From Clostridiales bacterium (GTDB taxonomy: Bacteria; Bacillota; Clostridia; Lachnospirales; Lachnospiraceae): a stretch of 23,019 nt of DNA. Position 1 is the first letter of the stretch, and every line of letters starts with the position of its first letter. Made by a program: the position numbers and the translations under genes. Under the pieces are notes generated by a model. That model was not told where the DNA came from. It saw nothing but the letters and a program-made list of their open reading frames with translations, and did no database searches. Shown here piece after piece: positions 7,439 through 15,651 of the stretch. Location of the stretch: NCBI GenBank assembly GCA_019416265.1, contig DXXQ01000156.1:1-23019 (forward strand). The letters are read 5' to 3'.

Positions 7439-8920
7439 ATGAAGGAATTTATAAAAATTCATAAAGAGGATACAGTGGCAGTTGCGCTAAAGCCCTTAGA
7501 AAAAGGGAAAGTCATTGAAATAGACGGAAAGAAGCTGGAGCTGAAAGAGGCGATTCCTCAGGGACATAAATTTGCTCTGTGCAAAATCGGCGCAGGAGAA
7601 AATGTGATCAAATATGGAAACAGCATAGGAATAGCGAAGGAAGAAATTCCCGCCGGAGCCTGGGTACATATCCACAATGTAAAAACAGGGCTGGGGGAAG
7701 TGCTGGAGTATCAGTTCGCCCCCCGGAAGATAAGTCCGGAGAAAACAGAGGAGGCTTTTTTTGAAGGATACCGCAGAAACAACGGAAAGGTGGGAGTCCG
7801 AAATGAAATCTGGATTATTCCTACTGTGGGTTGTGTAAACAATGTGGCGGAAGCAATTGAAAAAAAGGCAAAAAAATATATCAGGGGTTCTGTGGAAGAA
7901 GTAGTTTCATTTACACATCCATATGGATGCTCTCAGATGGGGGAGGATCAGGAATACACGAGACAGATTCTTGCAGATTTTGTCAATCACCCAAATGCAG
8001 GAGGCGTATTAGTTCTGGGACTTGGCTGTGAAAACAGCGGCATCGAAGAACTGAAAAAATACATAGGGGACTATGATGAAAGACGGGTGAAATTTCTGGT
8101 AGCTCAGGAATGTGAGGATGAAATCGAAGAGGCTGTGAAGCGAATCGGAGAACTGGCAGAATATGCCGGACAGTTTCACAGAGAGCCCATTTCCGTAAGC
8201 GAACTCGTAATTGGAATGAAATGCGGCGGTTCCGACGGACTGTCGGGAATTACGGCAAATCCGGCTGTGGGAGCTTTTTCGGATATGCTGATTTCCAAGG
8301 GCGGAACAACGATCCTGACGGAGGTTCCGGAGATGTTCGGCGCAGAAACCCTTCTGATGAACCGATGTGAGAATGAAGAGCTATTTGAAAAAACAGTAAA
8401 ATTGATCAATGATTTTAAGAATTATTTTACATCCCACAATCAGACAATTTATGAAAACCCATCTCCCGGAAATAAAAAAGGCGGAATTACTACACTGGAA
8501 GATAAATCTCTGGGCTGTACGCAAAAATCCGGAAAAGCTTCCATTCGGGGAGTACTGGCTTACGGGGAAGGCGTGACCGAAAAAGGACTGAACCTTTTGA
8601 GCGCACCGGGAAACGATCTGGTGGCATCCACGGCCCTTGCTGCGTCGGGAGCCCATATCGTATTGTTTACAACAGGCAGGGGAACTCCCTTTGCTTCTCC
8701 TGTGCCTACAATAAAAATATCCAGCAATACACAGCTTGCAGACAAAAAGAAGAATTGGATTGACTTTAACTGCGGAGATATCGTGGAGGAAGGTACGCTG
8801 GAGGAAAGCGCAAAAAGATTGTTTGATTATGTGCTGGAAGTTGCTTCGGGAAAAAAAGTGAAGGCAGAGGAAGCGGGCTTCCATGACATGGCAATTTTTA
8901 AACAGGGAGTAACTTTATAG
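7439..8920 (+). CDS. uxaA: altronate dehydratase (UxaA)
   Basis: A 493-aa full-length UxaA-type dehydratase, D-altronate to 2-keto-3-deoxy-D-gluconate. An N-terminal SAF-like domain (about 1-100; GHKFAL, VHIHNVKTGL) is fused to the large catalytic domain, with conserved HPYGCSQMGEDQ, LGLGCENSGIEE and GGSDGLSGITANPA. The start at 7439 aligns the protein (MKEFIKIHKEDTVAVAL) with the N-terminus of E. coli UxaA. A possible ATG at 7424 overlaps the previous stop codon and adds only five residues. It is the fourth gene of the operon. Galactarate dehydratase is a distant relation, but the pairing with uxaB supports altronate. Confidence 0.9.
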   Translation: MKEFIKIHKEDTVAVALKPLEKGKVIEIDGKKLELKEAIPQGHKFALCKIGAGENVIKYGNSIGIAKEEIPAGAWVHIHNVKTGLGEVLEYQFAPRKISPEKTEEAFFEGYRRNNGKVGVRNEIWIIPTVGCVNNVAEAIEKKAKKYIRGSVEEVVSFTHPYGCSQMGEDQEYTRQILADFVNHPNAGGVLVLGLGCENSGIEELKKYIGDYDERRVKFLVAQECEDEIEEAVKRIGELAEYAGQFHREPISVSELVIGMKCGGSDGLSGITANPAVGAFSDMLISKGGTTILTEVPEMFGAETLLMNRCENEELFEKTVKLINDFKNYFTSHNQTIYENPSPGNKKGGITTLEDKSLGCTQKSGKASIRGVLAYGEGVTEKGLNLLSAPGNDLVASTALAASGAHIVLFTTGRGTPFASPVPTIKISSNTQLADKKKNWIDFNCGDIVEEGTLEESAKRLFDYVLEVASGKKVKAEEAGFHDMAIFKQGVTL

Positions 8921-8954
8921 GGGATGACCGGAAGGCTGTACAGGAGAGCAGAGA

Positions 8955-10448
8955 ATGAAGAAATTATCTTATGATACGTTAAAAGAGTTAAATTATGATG
9001 GATATCTTATGGAGAAAGCGCCGGAACGGGTTCTCCAGTTCGGGGAAGGAAATTTTCTCCGTGCTTTTGCAGATTATTTTATTGATGTCATGAATGAAAA
9101 AGCCGGATTTAATTCCAAAGTGGTGTTGATTCAGCCCCGCGGCGGAAGTGAAAAAATACGCGATGTGATCAATGAGCAGGAAGGGCTTTATACACTTTTT
9201 CTGCGAGGCTGTGTAAATGGCTGCAAGGTAAATGAGAAGCGTGTGATATCAAGTGTAAGCCGCTGCCTGAATTCTCACAGTGATTATGAGGCGTATATGG
9301 AGTGCGCAAAGAATCCGGAGCTTCGTTTTATTATAAGTAATACAACGGAAGCGGGAATCCGATACGACGAAGCCTGTCAGTTTACGGACAGGCCTGCAGC
9401 AAGCTATCCGGGGAAATTAACACAGTTTTTATATGAAAGATATCAGTGTTTCGGAAAAGAGAAGGGAAAGGGATTTATCATTCTTTCCTGTGAGCTCATT
9501 GACAACAATGGAAAAGAGCTGGAAAAATGTGTGCTTGCATATGCGAAGCAGTGGGAACTGGGAGAAGAATTTGAACGCTGGGTAAAAGAGGAAAACAGAT
9601 TCTGTTCTACACTGGTTGACCGTATTGTTACCGGATATCCGGGAAATGAGGCAGAAGAAATCTGTGAAGAGGCAGGCTATGAGGACAAGGTGATCGACAC
9701 AGGAGAAATCTTTGGTTTCTGGGCAATCGAAGGGTCAAAGGAGCTTAAAGAAGAGCTGCCTTTTGAGGAAGCTGGGCTTCCGGTTTTGATTACAGACGAT
9801 CACGGGCCCTACAAGCAGAGAAAAGTACGTATTTTAAACGGTGCGCATACATCCATGGTTCTGGGGGCTTATCTTGCAGGGCAGGACATAGTCAGAGACT
9901 GTATGCAGGATGAGGTAATCTGCGGATTTATGAACAGGACAATTTATGAGGAAATCATTCCGACCTTATCCTTGCCGGAAAAAGAACTGATGGATTTTGC
10001 GAAATCAGTTACCGATAGATTTAATAATCCATTTATTGACCATGCATTGCTTGATATTTCTCTTAATTCTACTTCCAAGTGGAGAGCGCGGGTTCTTCCG
10101 TCTCTGAAAGGGTATATAGAGAAATATCATAGGCTACCCGGATGTATTACCGCATCCCTGGCATTTTATATTGCATTTTATAAGATAAGCTATAGAGACA
10201 GCTCCGGTTTCTACGGGATGCGTGGAAGTGAGTCGTATAAAATAAAGGACGAGCCGTTTGTTCTGGAATTTTATAACGCGCACAGAAATGACGATGAAAA
10301 AATGCTTGTTTCGTCTGTTCTTTCCAATGAAGCATTCTGGGGAGAGGATCTGACGAAAATAGAGGGACTTTGTGAGGCTGTTACAGAGGATCTGAAAGAA
10401 ATAGAAACAAAAGGTACCTATGAATTAATGAAATCCTGTCTGAATTGA
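8955..10448 (+). CDS. uxaB: tagaturonate reductase (altronate oxidoreductase, UxaB)
   Basis: A 497-aa member of the mannitol dehydrogenase family, normal length for UxaB. It interconverts D-tagaturonate and D-altronate with NADH. The N-terminal nucleotide-binding region has VLQFGEGNFLRAF (27-39). ISNTTEAGI and the catalytic K-x-x-x-NG-x-H segment (KVRILNGAHTSMV) are present. It is the last gene of the operon, 34 nt after uxaA and just before a strong terminator. No uxaC (uronate isomerase) is in the window, which makes galacturonate entry less obvious than entry through the upstream dehydrogenases. UxuB (fructuronate reductase) is the nearest alternative. Confidence 0.9.
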   Translation: MKKLSYDTLKELNYDGYLMEKAPERVLQFGEGNFLRAFADYFIDVMNEKAGFNSKVVLIQPRGGSEKIRDVINEQEGLYTLFLRGCVNGCKVNEKRVISSVSRCLNSHSDYEAYMECAKNPELRFIISNTTEAGIRYDEACQFTDRPAASYPGKLTQFLYERYQCFGKEKGKGFIILSCELIDNNGKELEKCVLAYAKQWELGEEFERWVKEENRFCSTLVDRIVTGYPGNEAEEICEEAGYEDKVIDTGEIFGFWAIEGSKELKEELPFEEAGLPVLITDDHGPYKQRKVRILNGAHTSMVLGAYLAGQDIVRDCMQDEVICGFMNRTIYEEIIPTLSLPEKELMDFAKSVTDRFNNPFIDHALLDISLNSTSKWRARVLPSLKGYIEKYHRLPGCITASLAFYIAFYKISYRDSSGFYGMRGSESYKIKDEPFVLEFYNAHRNDDEKMLVSSVLSNEAFWGEDLTKIEGLCEAVTEDLKEIETKGTYELMKSCLN

Positions 10449-10459
10449 CAGAAATGAAA

Positions 10460-10516
10460 AAAGCAGAGGATCCTGGATTTGTGTTTGAAATCCATATCTT
10501 CTGCTTTAATTTTTTC
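10460..10516. terminator. bidirectional terminator between uxaB and the arsR-type gene
   Basis: AAAGCAGAGGAT (10460-10471) pairs with ATCTTCTGCTTT (10496-10507) with one mismatch, plus an inner GGATTT/AAATCC stem. It is followed by a T-run on the plus strand (to 10516) and preceded by an A-run that gives a T-run on the minus strand. It can therefore stop both convergent transcripts. Confidence 0.85.
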
Positions 10517-10528
10517 CTCAGAAAAGAA

Positions 10529-10894
10529 TCAGCTTGGACAGGTAATTTCAATCACCTGCTCGATCATTTTATGAAGAAGCTGGCTCTGTTTGGTATCTGC
10601 TGCGTGATAATACACTTCCTTTCCCTCTCTTCGGCTTACGATCAAACCGCTGCTTCGAAGGAGGCGGAGGTGATGGGAAACAGCGGGGCTGGACATATCG
10701 AGCATTGCTGAAATATTGATTACACATTCTTCGCAGTGACATAAGAGCCAGAACAATCGGATCCGTGTAGTATCTCCTAATTGTTTAAAAATGTCGGCTA
10801 CCAACTGAAACTTCTCAATATTGTCTAATTCATTTTTGATATTGCTGTAAACGGTATGGGTGTTATGGTTGTGGGGTAATGTAATCTCATTCAT
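10529..10894 (-). CDS. ArsR/SmtB-family metal-sensing repressor
   Basis: A 121-aa winged-helix repressor. The recognition region is ISAMLDMSSPAVSHHLRLLRSSGLI (61-85), followed by the wing REGKEVYYHA. The metal site is probably in the helix containing C52, C54 and C57 (LLCHCEECV), comparable to the CxC motif of ArsR/CadC proteins. Additional candidate ligands are H8, H10 and H13 at the N-terminus and C119 at the C-terminus. The C-terminal SmtB-type D/H pattern is not evident. It is divergent from the HMA/ATPase genes and would repress them until Cd, Zn or Pb binds. A GAGG-type ribosome binding site precedes the ATG. Confidence 0.9.
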   Translation of the reverse strand: MNEITLPHNHNTHTVYSNIKNELDNIEKFQLVADIFKQLGDTTRIRLFWLLCHCEECVINISAMLDMSSPAVSHHLRLLRSSGLIVSRREGKEVYYHAADTKQSQLLHKMIEQVIEITCPS

Positions 10895-10953
10895 AAATTC
10901 TACCTCGTTTTTTCGATTGGAAACAATTTCAGCAATAAGTCTGTGAAAGGATA

Positions 10954-10982
10954 TTGACTTTTGCCTGTGTCTGCATTATACT
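10954..10982 (+). promoter_or_regulatory. promoter of the metal-efflux operon
   Basis: TTGACT (10954-10959), a 17-bp spacer and TATACT (10977-10982): a near-consensus housekeeping promoter 66 bp upstream of the HMA gene. The expected start point falls just before the inverted repeat at 10994-11013. Confidence 0.8.
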
Positions 10983-10993
10983 ACATACATAAA

Positions 10994-11013
10994 GATTAAA
11001 CAAGTGTTTAATC
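10994..11013. promoter_or_regulatory. ArsR-type operator
   Basis: A perfect 8-bp inverted repeat, GATTAAAC-AAGT-GTTTAATC, sits immediately downstream of the -10 box. This is where an ArsR/SmtB repressor would block transcription of the efflux genes. The divergent arsR-type gene may share it. Confidence 0.7.
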
Positions 11014-11047
11014 GTTAAATCAAAGAAAAATCAGGAGGACAAAGATT

Positions 11048-11266
11048 ATGAAGAAAACTTATAAAATCGAGGTTGACTGTGCGAACTGTGCGAATTTAAT
11101 GGAAGATGCTGCCCGCAAAACAAGCGGTGTAAAGAATGCGACAGTAAATTTTATGACACAGAAGATGATCGTGGAATTTGACGAGGGGCAGCAGCCACAG
11201 GAGGTTATGGAGAGAGTTCTTGATTCCTGTAAGAAGGTAGAGTCTGACTGCGAGATCTTTCTTTGA
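11048..11266 (+). CDS. stand-alone heavy-metal-associated (HMA) domain protein
   Basis: A 72-aa single ferredoxin-fold HMA domain, with the metal loop D10-C11-A-N-C14. An Asp directly before CxxC is typical of Zn/Cd/Pb HMA domains rather than the copper type. C61 and C68 are extra cysteines near the end. GGAGG lies about 10 nt before the ATG. It is followed 14 bp later by the ATPase, which lacks its own N-terminal HMA domain. The protein is therefore either a chaperone delivering metal to the pump or a detached regulatory domain of it (inference). Confidence 0.9.
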   Translation: MKKTYKIEVDCANCANLMEDAARKTSGVKNATVNFMTQKMIVEFDEGQQPQEVMERVLDSCKKVESDCEIFL

Positions 11267-11280
11267 AAGGAGCATAAGAT

Positions 11281-13296
11281 ATGCAGGAGTTGATCGTAAA
11301 CATACTGCTTATTGCTGTTGTCTTAACTGCGGCGGGATTTCTTGCGACTGCAGGAAATCCCAAAAACGGGATGACGAAAAAGCAGAAAAAGATGCTGAAG
11401 CGTATCCTGATCGCATCGTCCATGCTTCTGGTGCTGCAGTTTCTTTCTGCTGAATTGCTGGCGCAGGTTGATGAACTCTTATTTCCGTCAGCAGGACGAT
11501 GGTTGCGCTTTGCGCTGTATTTAGCGGATTATTTTATCATAGGTCATGATATCTTAAGGAAAGCGATAAAGGGAATCAGAAATCATCGTGTTTTTGATGA
11601 AAATTTCCTTATGGCAGTTGCAACTGTGGGAGCCATGGTACTGGCAGTGTCTTCTGACGGAGATTACTTTGAAGCCATAGCAGTTATGCTGTTTTACCAG
11701 GTTGGCGAGTGGTTTCAGGGATATGCTGTGGGAAAAAGCCGCCGCAATATCAGTGAACTTATGGATATTCGTCCGGACTACGCAAATATAGAGAAGGACG
11801 GGAAATTAGAACAGGTTGACCCCGACGAGGTCGAGATTGGCAGTGTGATTATTGTACAGCCCGGTGAAAAAGTACCGATTGACGGTATTATCATTGAGGG
11901 GAACACAACCTTAAATACAAGCGCTCTGACAGGCGAGAGCCTTCCCCGTGATGCAAAGGCGGGAGATGAGATCATCAGCGGTTGTATTAATATGACGGGA
12001 GTTCTTAAGATTAAAACAACGAAGGAGTTTGGTGAATCCACAGTGTCCAAAATCCTGGATTTAGTTGAAAATGCCAGCTCCCAGAAATCAAAATCTGAGA
12101 ATTTTATTTCCAGATTTGCAAAAGTCTATACACCGTTTGTATGCTACAGCGCCCTGGCGCTGGCACTCCTTCCGCCGCTTGTGCGTATGCTGTTCATGGG
12201 CCTTCCGGCAGATTGGAGCACCTGGGTTTACAGAGCCCTGACCTTCCTGATCATCAGCTGCCCGTGTGCGCTTGTTATCAGCATTCCGCTCAGCTTTTTT
12301 GCGGGAATCGGAGGCGCCAGCCAGGCAGGAGTTTTAGTAAAAGGATCGAACTATCTGGAAACCCTCTCCAAGGTCCGGACAGTTGTTTTTGACAAGACAG
12401 GTACTCTTACCCAGGGTGTTTTCGAAGTGGATGATATCCACCACAATGAGATGGAAAAGGAGAAGCTGATCGAATATGCTGCTCTGGCGGAAAGCGCATC
12501 CTCACATCCCATCAGTAAAAGCCTGCAGAGGGCTTACGGAAAGGAACCTGACCGTTCCCGGGTAAAAGATATTCAGGAAATCAGCGGAAATGGTGTGATT
12601 GCCAGAGTTGATGACGTTGAGGTAGCAGCGGGAAATGACAAGCTGATGCGAATGCTTAATATTGATTATAAAGACTGTCACAGTACAGGAACGATCATTC
12701 ACATGGCAGTCAATGGCAGATATGCCGGACATATTGTTATTTCCGACATTGTGAAACCTCATGCAAGGGAAGCCATTGATTCTCTGAGAAAGTCAGGTAT
12801 TGATCGGACAGTTATGCTTACCGGCGACGCCCGCAAGGTGGCGGAACAGGTGGCCGAAGCTCTGGGAATCGATGAGGTTTACAGTGAACTTCTTCCTTCC
12901 GATAAGGTAGCCAAGGTGGAGGAACTGCTGAAGGAAAACACAGGAAAGTCCAGGCTGGCCTTTGTCGGGGACGGAATCAACGATGCCCCTGTATTAACCA
13001 GAGCGGATATCGGTATTGCCATGGGAGCCATGGGCTCCGATGCTGCCATTGAAGCGGCAGACATTGTGCTCATGGATGACGACCCTTTAAAAATTTCAAA
13101 AGCAATCAGGATTTCAAGAAAATGCCTGGGAATCGTATACCAGAATATTGTGTTTGCGCTGGGAATTAAGTTCCTCTGCCTGATTCTGGGAGCATTTGGG
13201 GAAGTAAATATGTATATGGCAATTTTTGCCGATGTCGGGGTGATGATCCTCGCAGTGCTCAATGCGATTCGCTGTCTGTTTGTGAAGAAATTATAA
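11281..13296 (+). CDS. P1B-type heavy-metal efflux ATPase (Zn/Cd/Pb type)
   Basis: A 671-aa membrane pump. The sequence shows TGES (217-220) in the actuator domain, the CPC metal site (C327-P-C329) in a membrane helix, DKTGT at D371 (phosphorylated Asp), the HP motif H409-P410 in the nucleotide domain and GDGIND at 563-568. D651 in the last helix pair (FADVGVMILAVLN) matches the conserved Asp of ZntA/CadA pumps and points to divalent Zn, Cd or Pb. The N-terminal metal-binding domain is missing and is supplied by the gene before it. GGAG lies 8 nt before the ATG. It is controlled by the divergent ArsR-type repressor and ends at a 19-bp terminator stem. Confidence 0.93.
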   Translation: MQELIVNILLIAVVLTAAGFLATAGNPKNGMTKKQKKMLKRILIASSMLLVLQFLSAELLAQVDELLFPSAGRWLRFALYLADYFIIGHDILRKAIKGIRNHRVFDENFLMAVATVGAMVLAVSSDGDYFEAIAVMLFYQVGEWFQGYAVGKSRRNISELMDIRPDYANIEKDGKLEQVDPDEVEIGSVIIVQPGEKVPIDGIIIEGNTTLNTSALTGESLPRDAKAGDEIISGCINMTGVLKIKTTKEFGESTVSKILDLVENASSQKSKSENFISRFAKVYTPFVCYSALALALLPPLVRMLFMGLPADWSTWVYRALTFLIISCPCALVISIPLSFFAGIGGASQAGVLVKGSNYLETLSKVRTVVFDKTGTLTQGVFEVDDIHHNEMEKEKLIEYAALAESASSHPISKSLQRAYGKEPDRSRVKDIQEISGNGVIARVDDVEVAAGNDKLMRMLNIDYKDCHSTGTIIHMAVNGRYAGHIVISDIVKPHAREAIDSLRKSGIDRTVMLTGDARKVAEQVAEALGIDEVYSELLPSDKVAKVEELLKENTGKSRLAFVGDGINDAPVLTRADIGIAMGAMGSDAAIEAADIVLMDDDPLKISKAIRISRKCLGIVYQNIVFALGIKFLCLILGAFGEVNMYMAIFADVGVMILAVLNAIRCLFVKKL

Positions 13297-13309
13297 GAAA
13301 CTCTTATTT

Positions 13310-13370
13310 CAGAGACGATAAAAATCTGGATAGAATAACAGATTTTTATTGTCTCTGATTTGCTTTTCGG
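13310..13370 (+). terminator. terminator of the metal-efflux operon
   Basis: A 19-bp stem (13310-13328 with 13339-13357, one G-U wobble) with a 10-nt loop, followed by a T-rich stretch. Its right arm overlaps the -35 region of the next promoter. Confidence 0.8.
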
Positions 13371-13378
13371 TGTATAAT
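13349..13378 (+). promoter_or_regulatory. promoter of the two-component system
   Basis: TTGTCT (13349-13354), an 18-bp spacer and a perfect TATAAT (13373-13378), 43 bp upstream of the response regulator start. The -35 element lies inside the terminator stem of the preceding operon. Confidence 0.55.
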
Positions 13379-13421
13379 TTTTTATATCTGAAGATTGAAG
13401 AGATGCGGAAAGGAAGAGAAT

Positions 13422-14111
13422 ATGACCGGAAAAATACTGATTGCAGACGATGACGAGCTGATTCGGGAGCTTTTGAGAGACATTCTTGAAATAGAAGGCT
13501 ATGAGATCGTGGAGGCAGAGGACGGGGAACAGGCCCTGGAATATTATAAAGAAAACCGGGATTTGGATCTGGCAATACTGGATATTATGATGCCCGGGAA
13601 AGACGGGCTTGAGGTACTTCAGGAAATACATGAAAGCTCCGATCTTCCGGTGATCATGCTGACGGCTCTTGGAACGTCTGCCCATGAACTGGAGGGATTT
13701 GTAAAGGGAGCCTGCGATTATATATCGAAACCCTTCCATTCCCAGCTTCTGCTCGCCCGGGTGAAGGCTGCAATGAAATATAAGGGAAGAGAAGAGAGGA
13801 AGGTTCCGGGAAACGGCAAATGCATGGGAAGGCTGATCGTAGATTGTGACTCCTGTACCGTACTGGTTGATGATAAAAAAATCGAACTTACAAACAAAGA
13901 ATATCAGCTTTTGGTATATCTGATGGAGAACAGAAACATCGTACTGACCAGAGATCAGATCCTGGAGAGAATCTGGGGATTTGACTACGAAGGAGATGTC
14001 CGCACCATCGATACCCATATTAAAATGCTTCGCATGGATCTTGGGGAATGTGGGAATTATATCCACACAGTGAGAGGAATGGGATATTTGTTCAGGGAGC
14101 AGGAAAAATGA
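13422..14111 (+). CDS. OmpR-family response regulator
   Basis: A 229-aa regulator. The receiver domain has the acidic pair D9/D10, phospho-acceptor D54 (LAILDIMMPG), T81 and K103 (SKPF). The C-terminal winged helix (about 135-229) has the typical LTNKEYQLLVYLMENRN and IDTHIKMLR...VRGMGYLF segments. The ATG at 13422 is preceded by GGAAGAG; a longer TTG start at 13395 is less likely. The stop codon overlaps the kinase start (ATGA). Contiguous 11-bp direct repeats upstream of the six-gene locus at 15652 are a plausible binding site. Confidence 0.92.
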   Translation: MTGKILIADDDELIRELLRDILEIEGYEIVEAEDGEQALEYYKENRDLDLAILDIMMPGKDGLEVLQEIHESSDLPVIMLTALGTSAHELEGFVKGACDYISKPFHSQLLLARVKAAMKYKGREERKVPGNGKCMGRLIVDCDSCTVLVDDKKIELTNKEYQLLVYLMENRNIVLTRDQILERIWGFDYEGDVRTIDTHIKMLRMDLGECGNYIHTVRGMGYLFREQEK

Positions 14112-15523
14112 GGACTACTTTAAAAAAGAAATATATCCTTGTGGGAATTTTGCTGATTATAGGGTTTCTCGCATTTTTATTCCTGTCAGCCGCCGTTTTC
14201 CAGAACAGGATGATGAACAAATGGAATAGTGAAGAAATAGAAGCCGTGGCAGGACAGGTCCTGGAAGAGCTGGATAAATCCGGCTGGGATCTGAATCAGA
14301 CGGAGATCGAGGGACTTGCATTTGAAAACAATGTATCTGTTACCATTGCAGATGAAGAGTACAAGGTTCTTTACAGTACCAGATATCGTGAGAGATACAG
14401 GAAAGTTCTGGGGAAAACAAGTATCAGAGTAATTGAGGATACAAAAAAAGAACTGGAAAAGACAGGGAAAAGTTTTGTCAGCAATTTTGATGACGAAAAA
14501 AGAGCTTCTTTTATCTATATACAGAAAATAAGAGAAACGGATTATCTGGTGATCCGAAAATCTGTAGAGGGCTTCAAAAGCAGTATTTATGTGTTGGAGA
14601 GATGCTTTGTCATTGCCGCGCTTCTGACGCTGCTTTGCGGTATTGTTGTCATCTTAATTCTGACAGGAAGAATGACCAGGCCGATCTGCGAAATTAACCG
14701 CGTAACTGCACAGATCGCAAATCTGAATTTTGATGAAAAAGCAGAGGTTCATTCAGGGGATGAGTTTGGAGAACTGGCGGCATCTGTAAATCTTATGTCT
14801 GATAAATTAAAAGAGGCAGTGGGAAGTCTCCAGAAAGATCTGGAAAAAAGAAAGAATCTGGTGCGGAATATGTCCCATGAACTGAAAACACCTGTAGCAG
14901 TAATTATGGGATATGCAGAAAACCTGGAGTATATTGCCCAGAAACAGCCCCGGAAGATTGGGAAATACTGCGAAGTCATCGCAAAAGAATGTGAGAGAAT
15001 GGATGAGCTTATCAGTCAGATGCTGGAGGTATCGGCAAGCGAAAGCGGAGTCTCTGTCCTGAACCTTACAGAAATTTCTCCTGAGAAAATCCTTGAAGCA
15101 GTTCGAAAAAATTATGAGATAGAGCTGGAAGAGCATAAGGGAAAATATATAGAGAAAAATGAACTGAAAGCAGAGTTTTGGGGAGACAGGGAAGTGCTTC
15201 AAAGGGCGCTTTATAATCTTATAAAAAATGCGGTAAGATATGGGGACAAAGAAGGAAAGATTATCACCCGCCTTTGGGAAGATGATACATCCATCCATTT
15301 CAGCGTTTACAATGACGGCAGCCGGATCCCCCGGGAAATCCAGGACAGGATCTGGGATGAATTTTATAAAGCAGATCATTCCAGAAAAAGGGAAAAGGGA
15401 AGCTTCGGAATAGGACTTTCCATTGTGAAACAGGCGGCTTGTGCACACGGCGGCGGCGTAGAAGTGAGAAATACGTCGGATGGTGTTGTTGTCGGATTTT
15501 ATATTCCCATACAAAGAAAATAA
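14108..15523 (+). CDS. membrane sensor histidine kinase
   Basis: A 471-aa kinase. A first membrane helix (about 9-31) and an extracytoplasmic sensor region of ~130 residues are followed by a second helix (about 166-187) and a HAMP linker starting near 190. The dimerisation domain has H257 (NMSHELKTPVAV). The ATPase domain has the N-box at N374 (LYNLIKNAVRYG) and the G-box FGIGLSIVK (433-441). The start overlaps the regulator stop by 4 nt. The open frame extends upstream into the regulator, but AGGA just before 14108 and the family layout support this start. The signal is unknown; cell-envelope stress would fit the neighbouring locus (inference). Confidence 0.92.
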   Translation: MRTTLKKKYILVGILLIIGFLAFLFLSAAVFQNRMMNKWNSEEIEAVAGQVLEELDKSGWDLNQTEIEGLAFENNVSVTIADEEYKVLYSTRYRERYRKVLGKTSIRVIEDTKKELEKTGKSFVSNFDDEKRASFIYIQKIRETDYLVIRKSVEGFKSSIYVLERCFVIAALLTLLCGIVVILILTGRMTRPICEINRVTAQIANLNFDEKAEVHSGDEFGELAASVNLMSDKLKEAVGSLQKDLEKRKNLVRNMSHELKTPVAVIMGYAENLEYIAQKQPRKIGKYCEVIAKECERMDELISQMLEVSASESGVSVLNLTEISPEKILEAVRKNYEIELEEHKGKYIEKNELKAEFWGDREVLQRALYNLIKNAVRYGDKEGKIITRLWEDDTSIHFSVYNDGSRIPREIQDRIWDEFYKADHSRKREKGSFGIGLSIVKQAACAHGGGVEVRNTSDGVVVGFYIPIQRK

Positions 15524-15528
15524 AATTA

Positions 15529-15561
15529 TTACAAAAATATTTCACAAAGATTACACAAAGG
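15529..15561 (+). promoter_or_regulatory. three contiguous 11-bp direct repeats, probable OmpR-type operator
   Basis: TTACAAAAATA (15529-15539), TTTCACAAAGA (15540-15550) and TTACACAAAGG (15551-15561) follow each other without gaps. An 11-bp period is one helical turn and is the usual arrangement for OmpR/PhoB-type regulators. The last two copies cover the -35 position of the promoter whose -10 is at 15567-15572. Confidence 0.6.
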
Positions 15562-15566
15562 TCTTT

Positions 15567-15572
15567 CATAAT
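15567..15572 (+). promoter_or_regulatory. -10 element of the carrier-protein operon
   Basis: CATAAT, 5 bp after the last 11-bp repeat and 79 bp before the first gene. There is no consensus -35 hexamer; its place is taken by the repeats, as in PhoB-type activated promoters. Confidence 0.5.
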
Positions 15573-15651
15573 GGGGAAGGTTTGTAACCGGCAGTGTCAG
15601 ATTGATGGAAAGCTGCCTGCAAATACACTACCTGTTAGGAGAGACTTTTTT

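Noticed and set aside
8955..10448. Reading uxaA/uxaB as an ordinary galacturonate pathway
   Set aside because: No uxaC is present in the window and three upstream enzymes would be unexplained; not excluded, since uxaC could be elsewhere.
13395..13421. TTG start for the response regulator
   Set aside because: GGAAGAG sits at the right distance for the ATG at 13422, which begins the canonical receiver domain.
12879..14066. A 395-codon open frame on the minus strand
   Set aside because: It lies opposite the end of the P1B ATPase and the response regulator, both with full motif sets; the translated protein has no recognisable domain and no good ribosome binding site.
14807..15514. A 235-codon open frame on the minus strand
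   Set aside because: It lies opposite the histidine kinase, whose H-box, N-box and G-box are read on the plus strand.
13422..15523. Two-component system as part of the metal-resistance locus
   Set aside because: A strong terminator and a separate promoter divide them, and the metal genes already have their own ArsR-type regulator and operator.
15439..15651. N-terminal extension of the PP-loop protein
   Set aside because: The extension overlaps the kinase gene and the operon promoter, and its first residues are arginine/cysteine-rich nonsense. The ATG at 15652 has AGGAGAG and begins with the family-typical MKYC.
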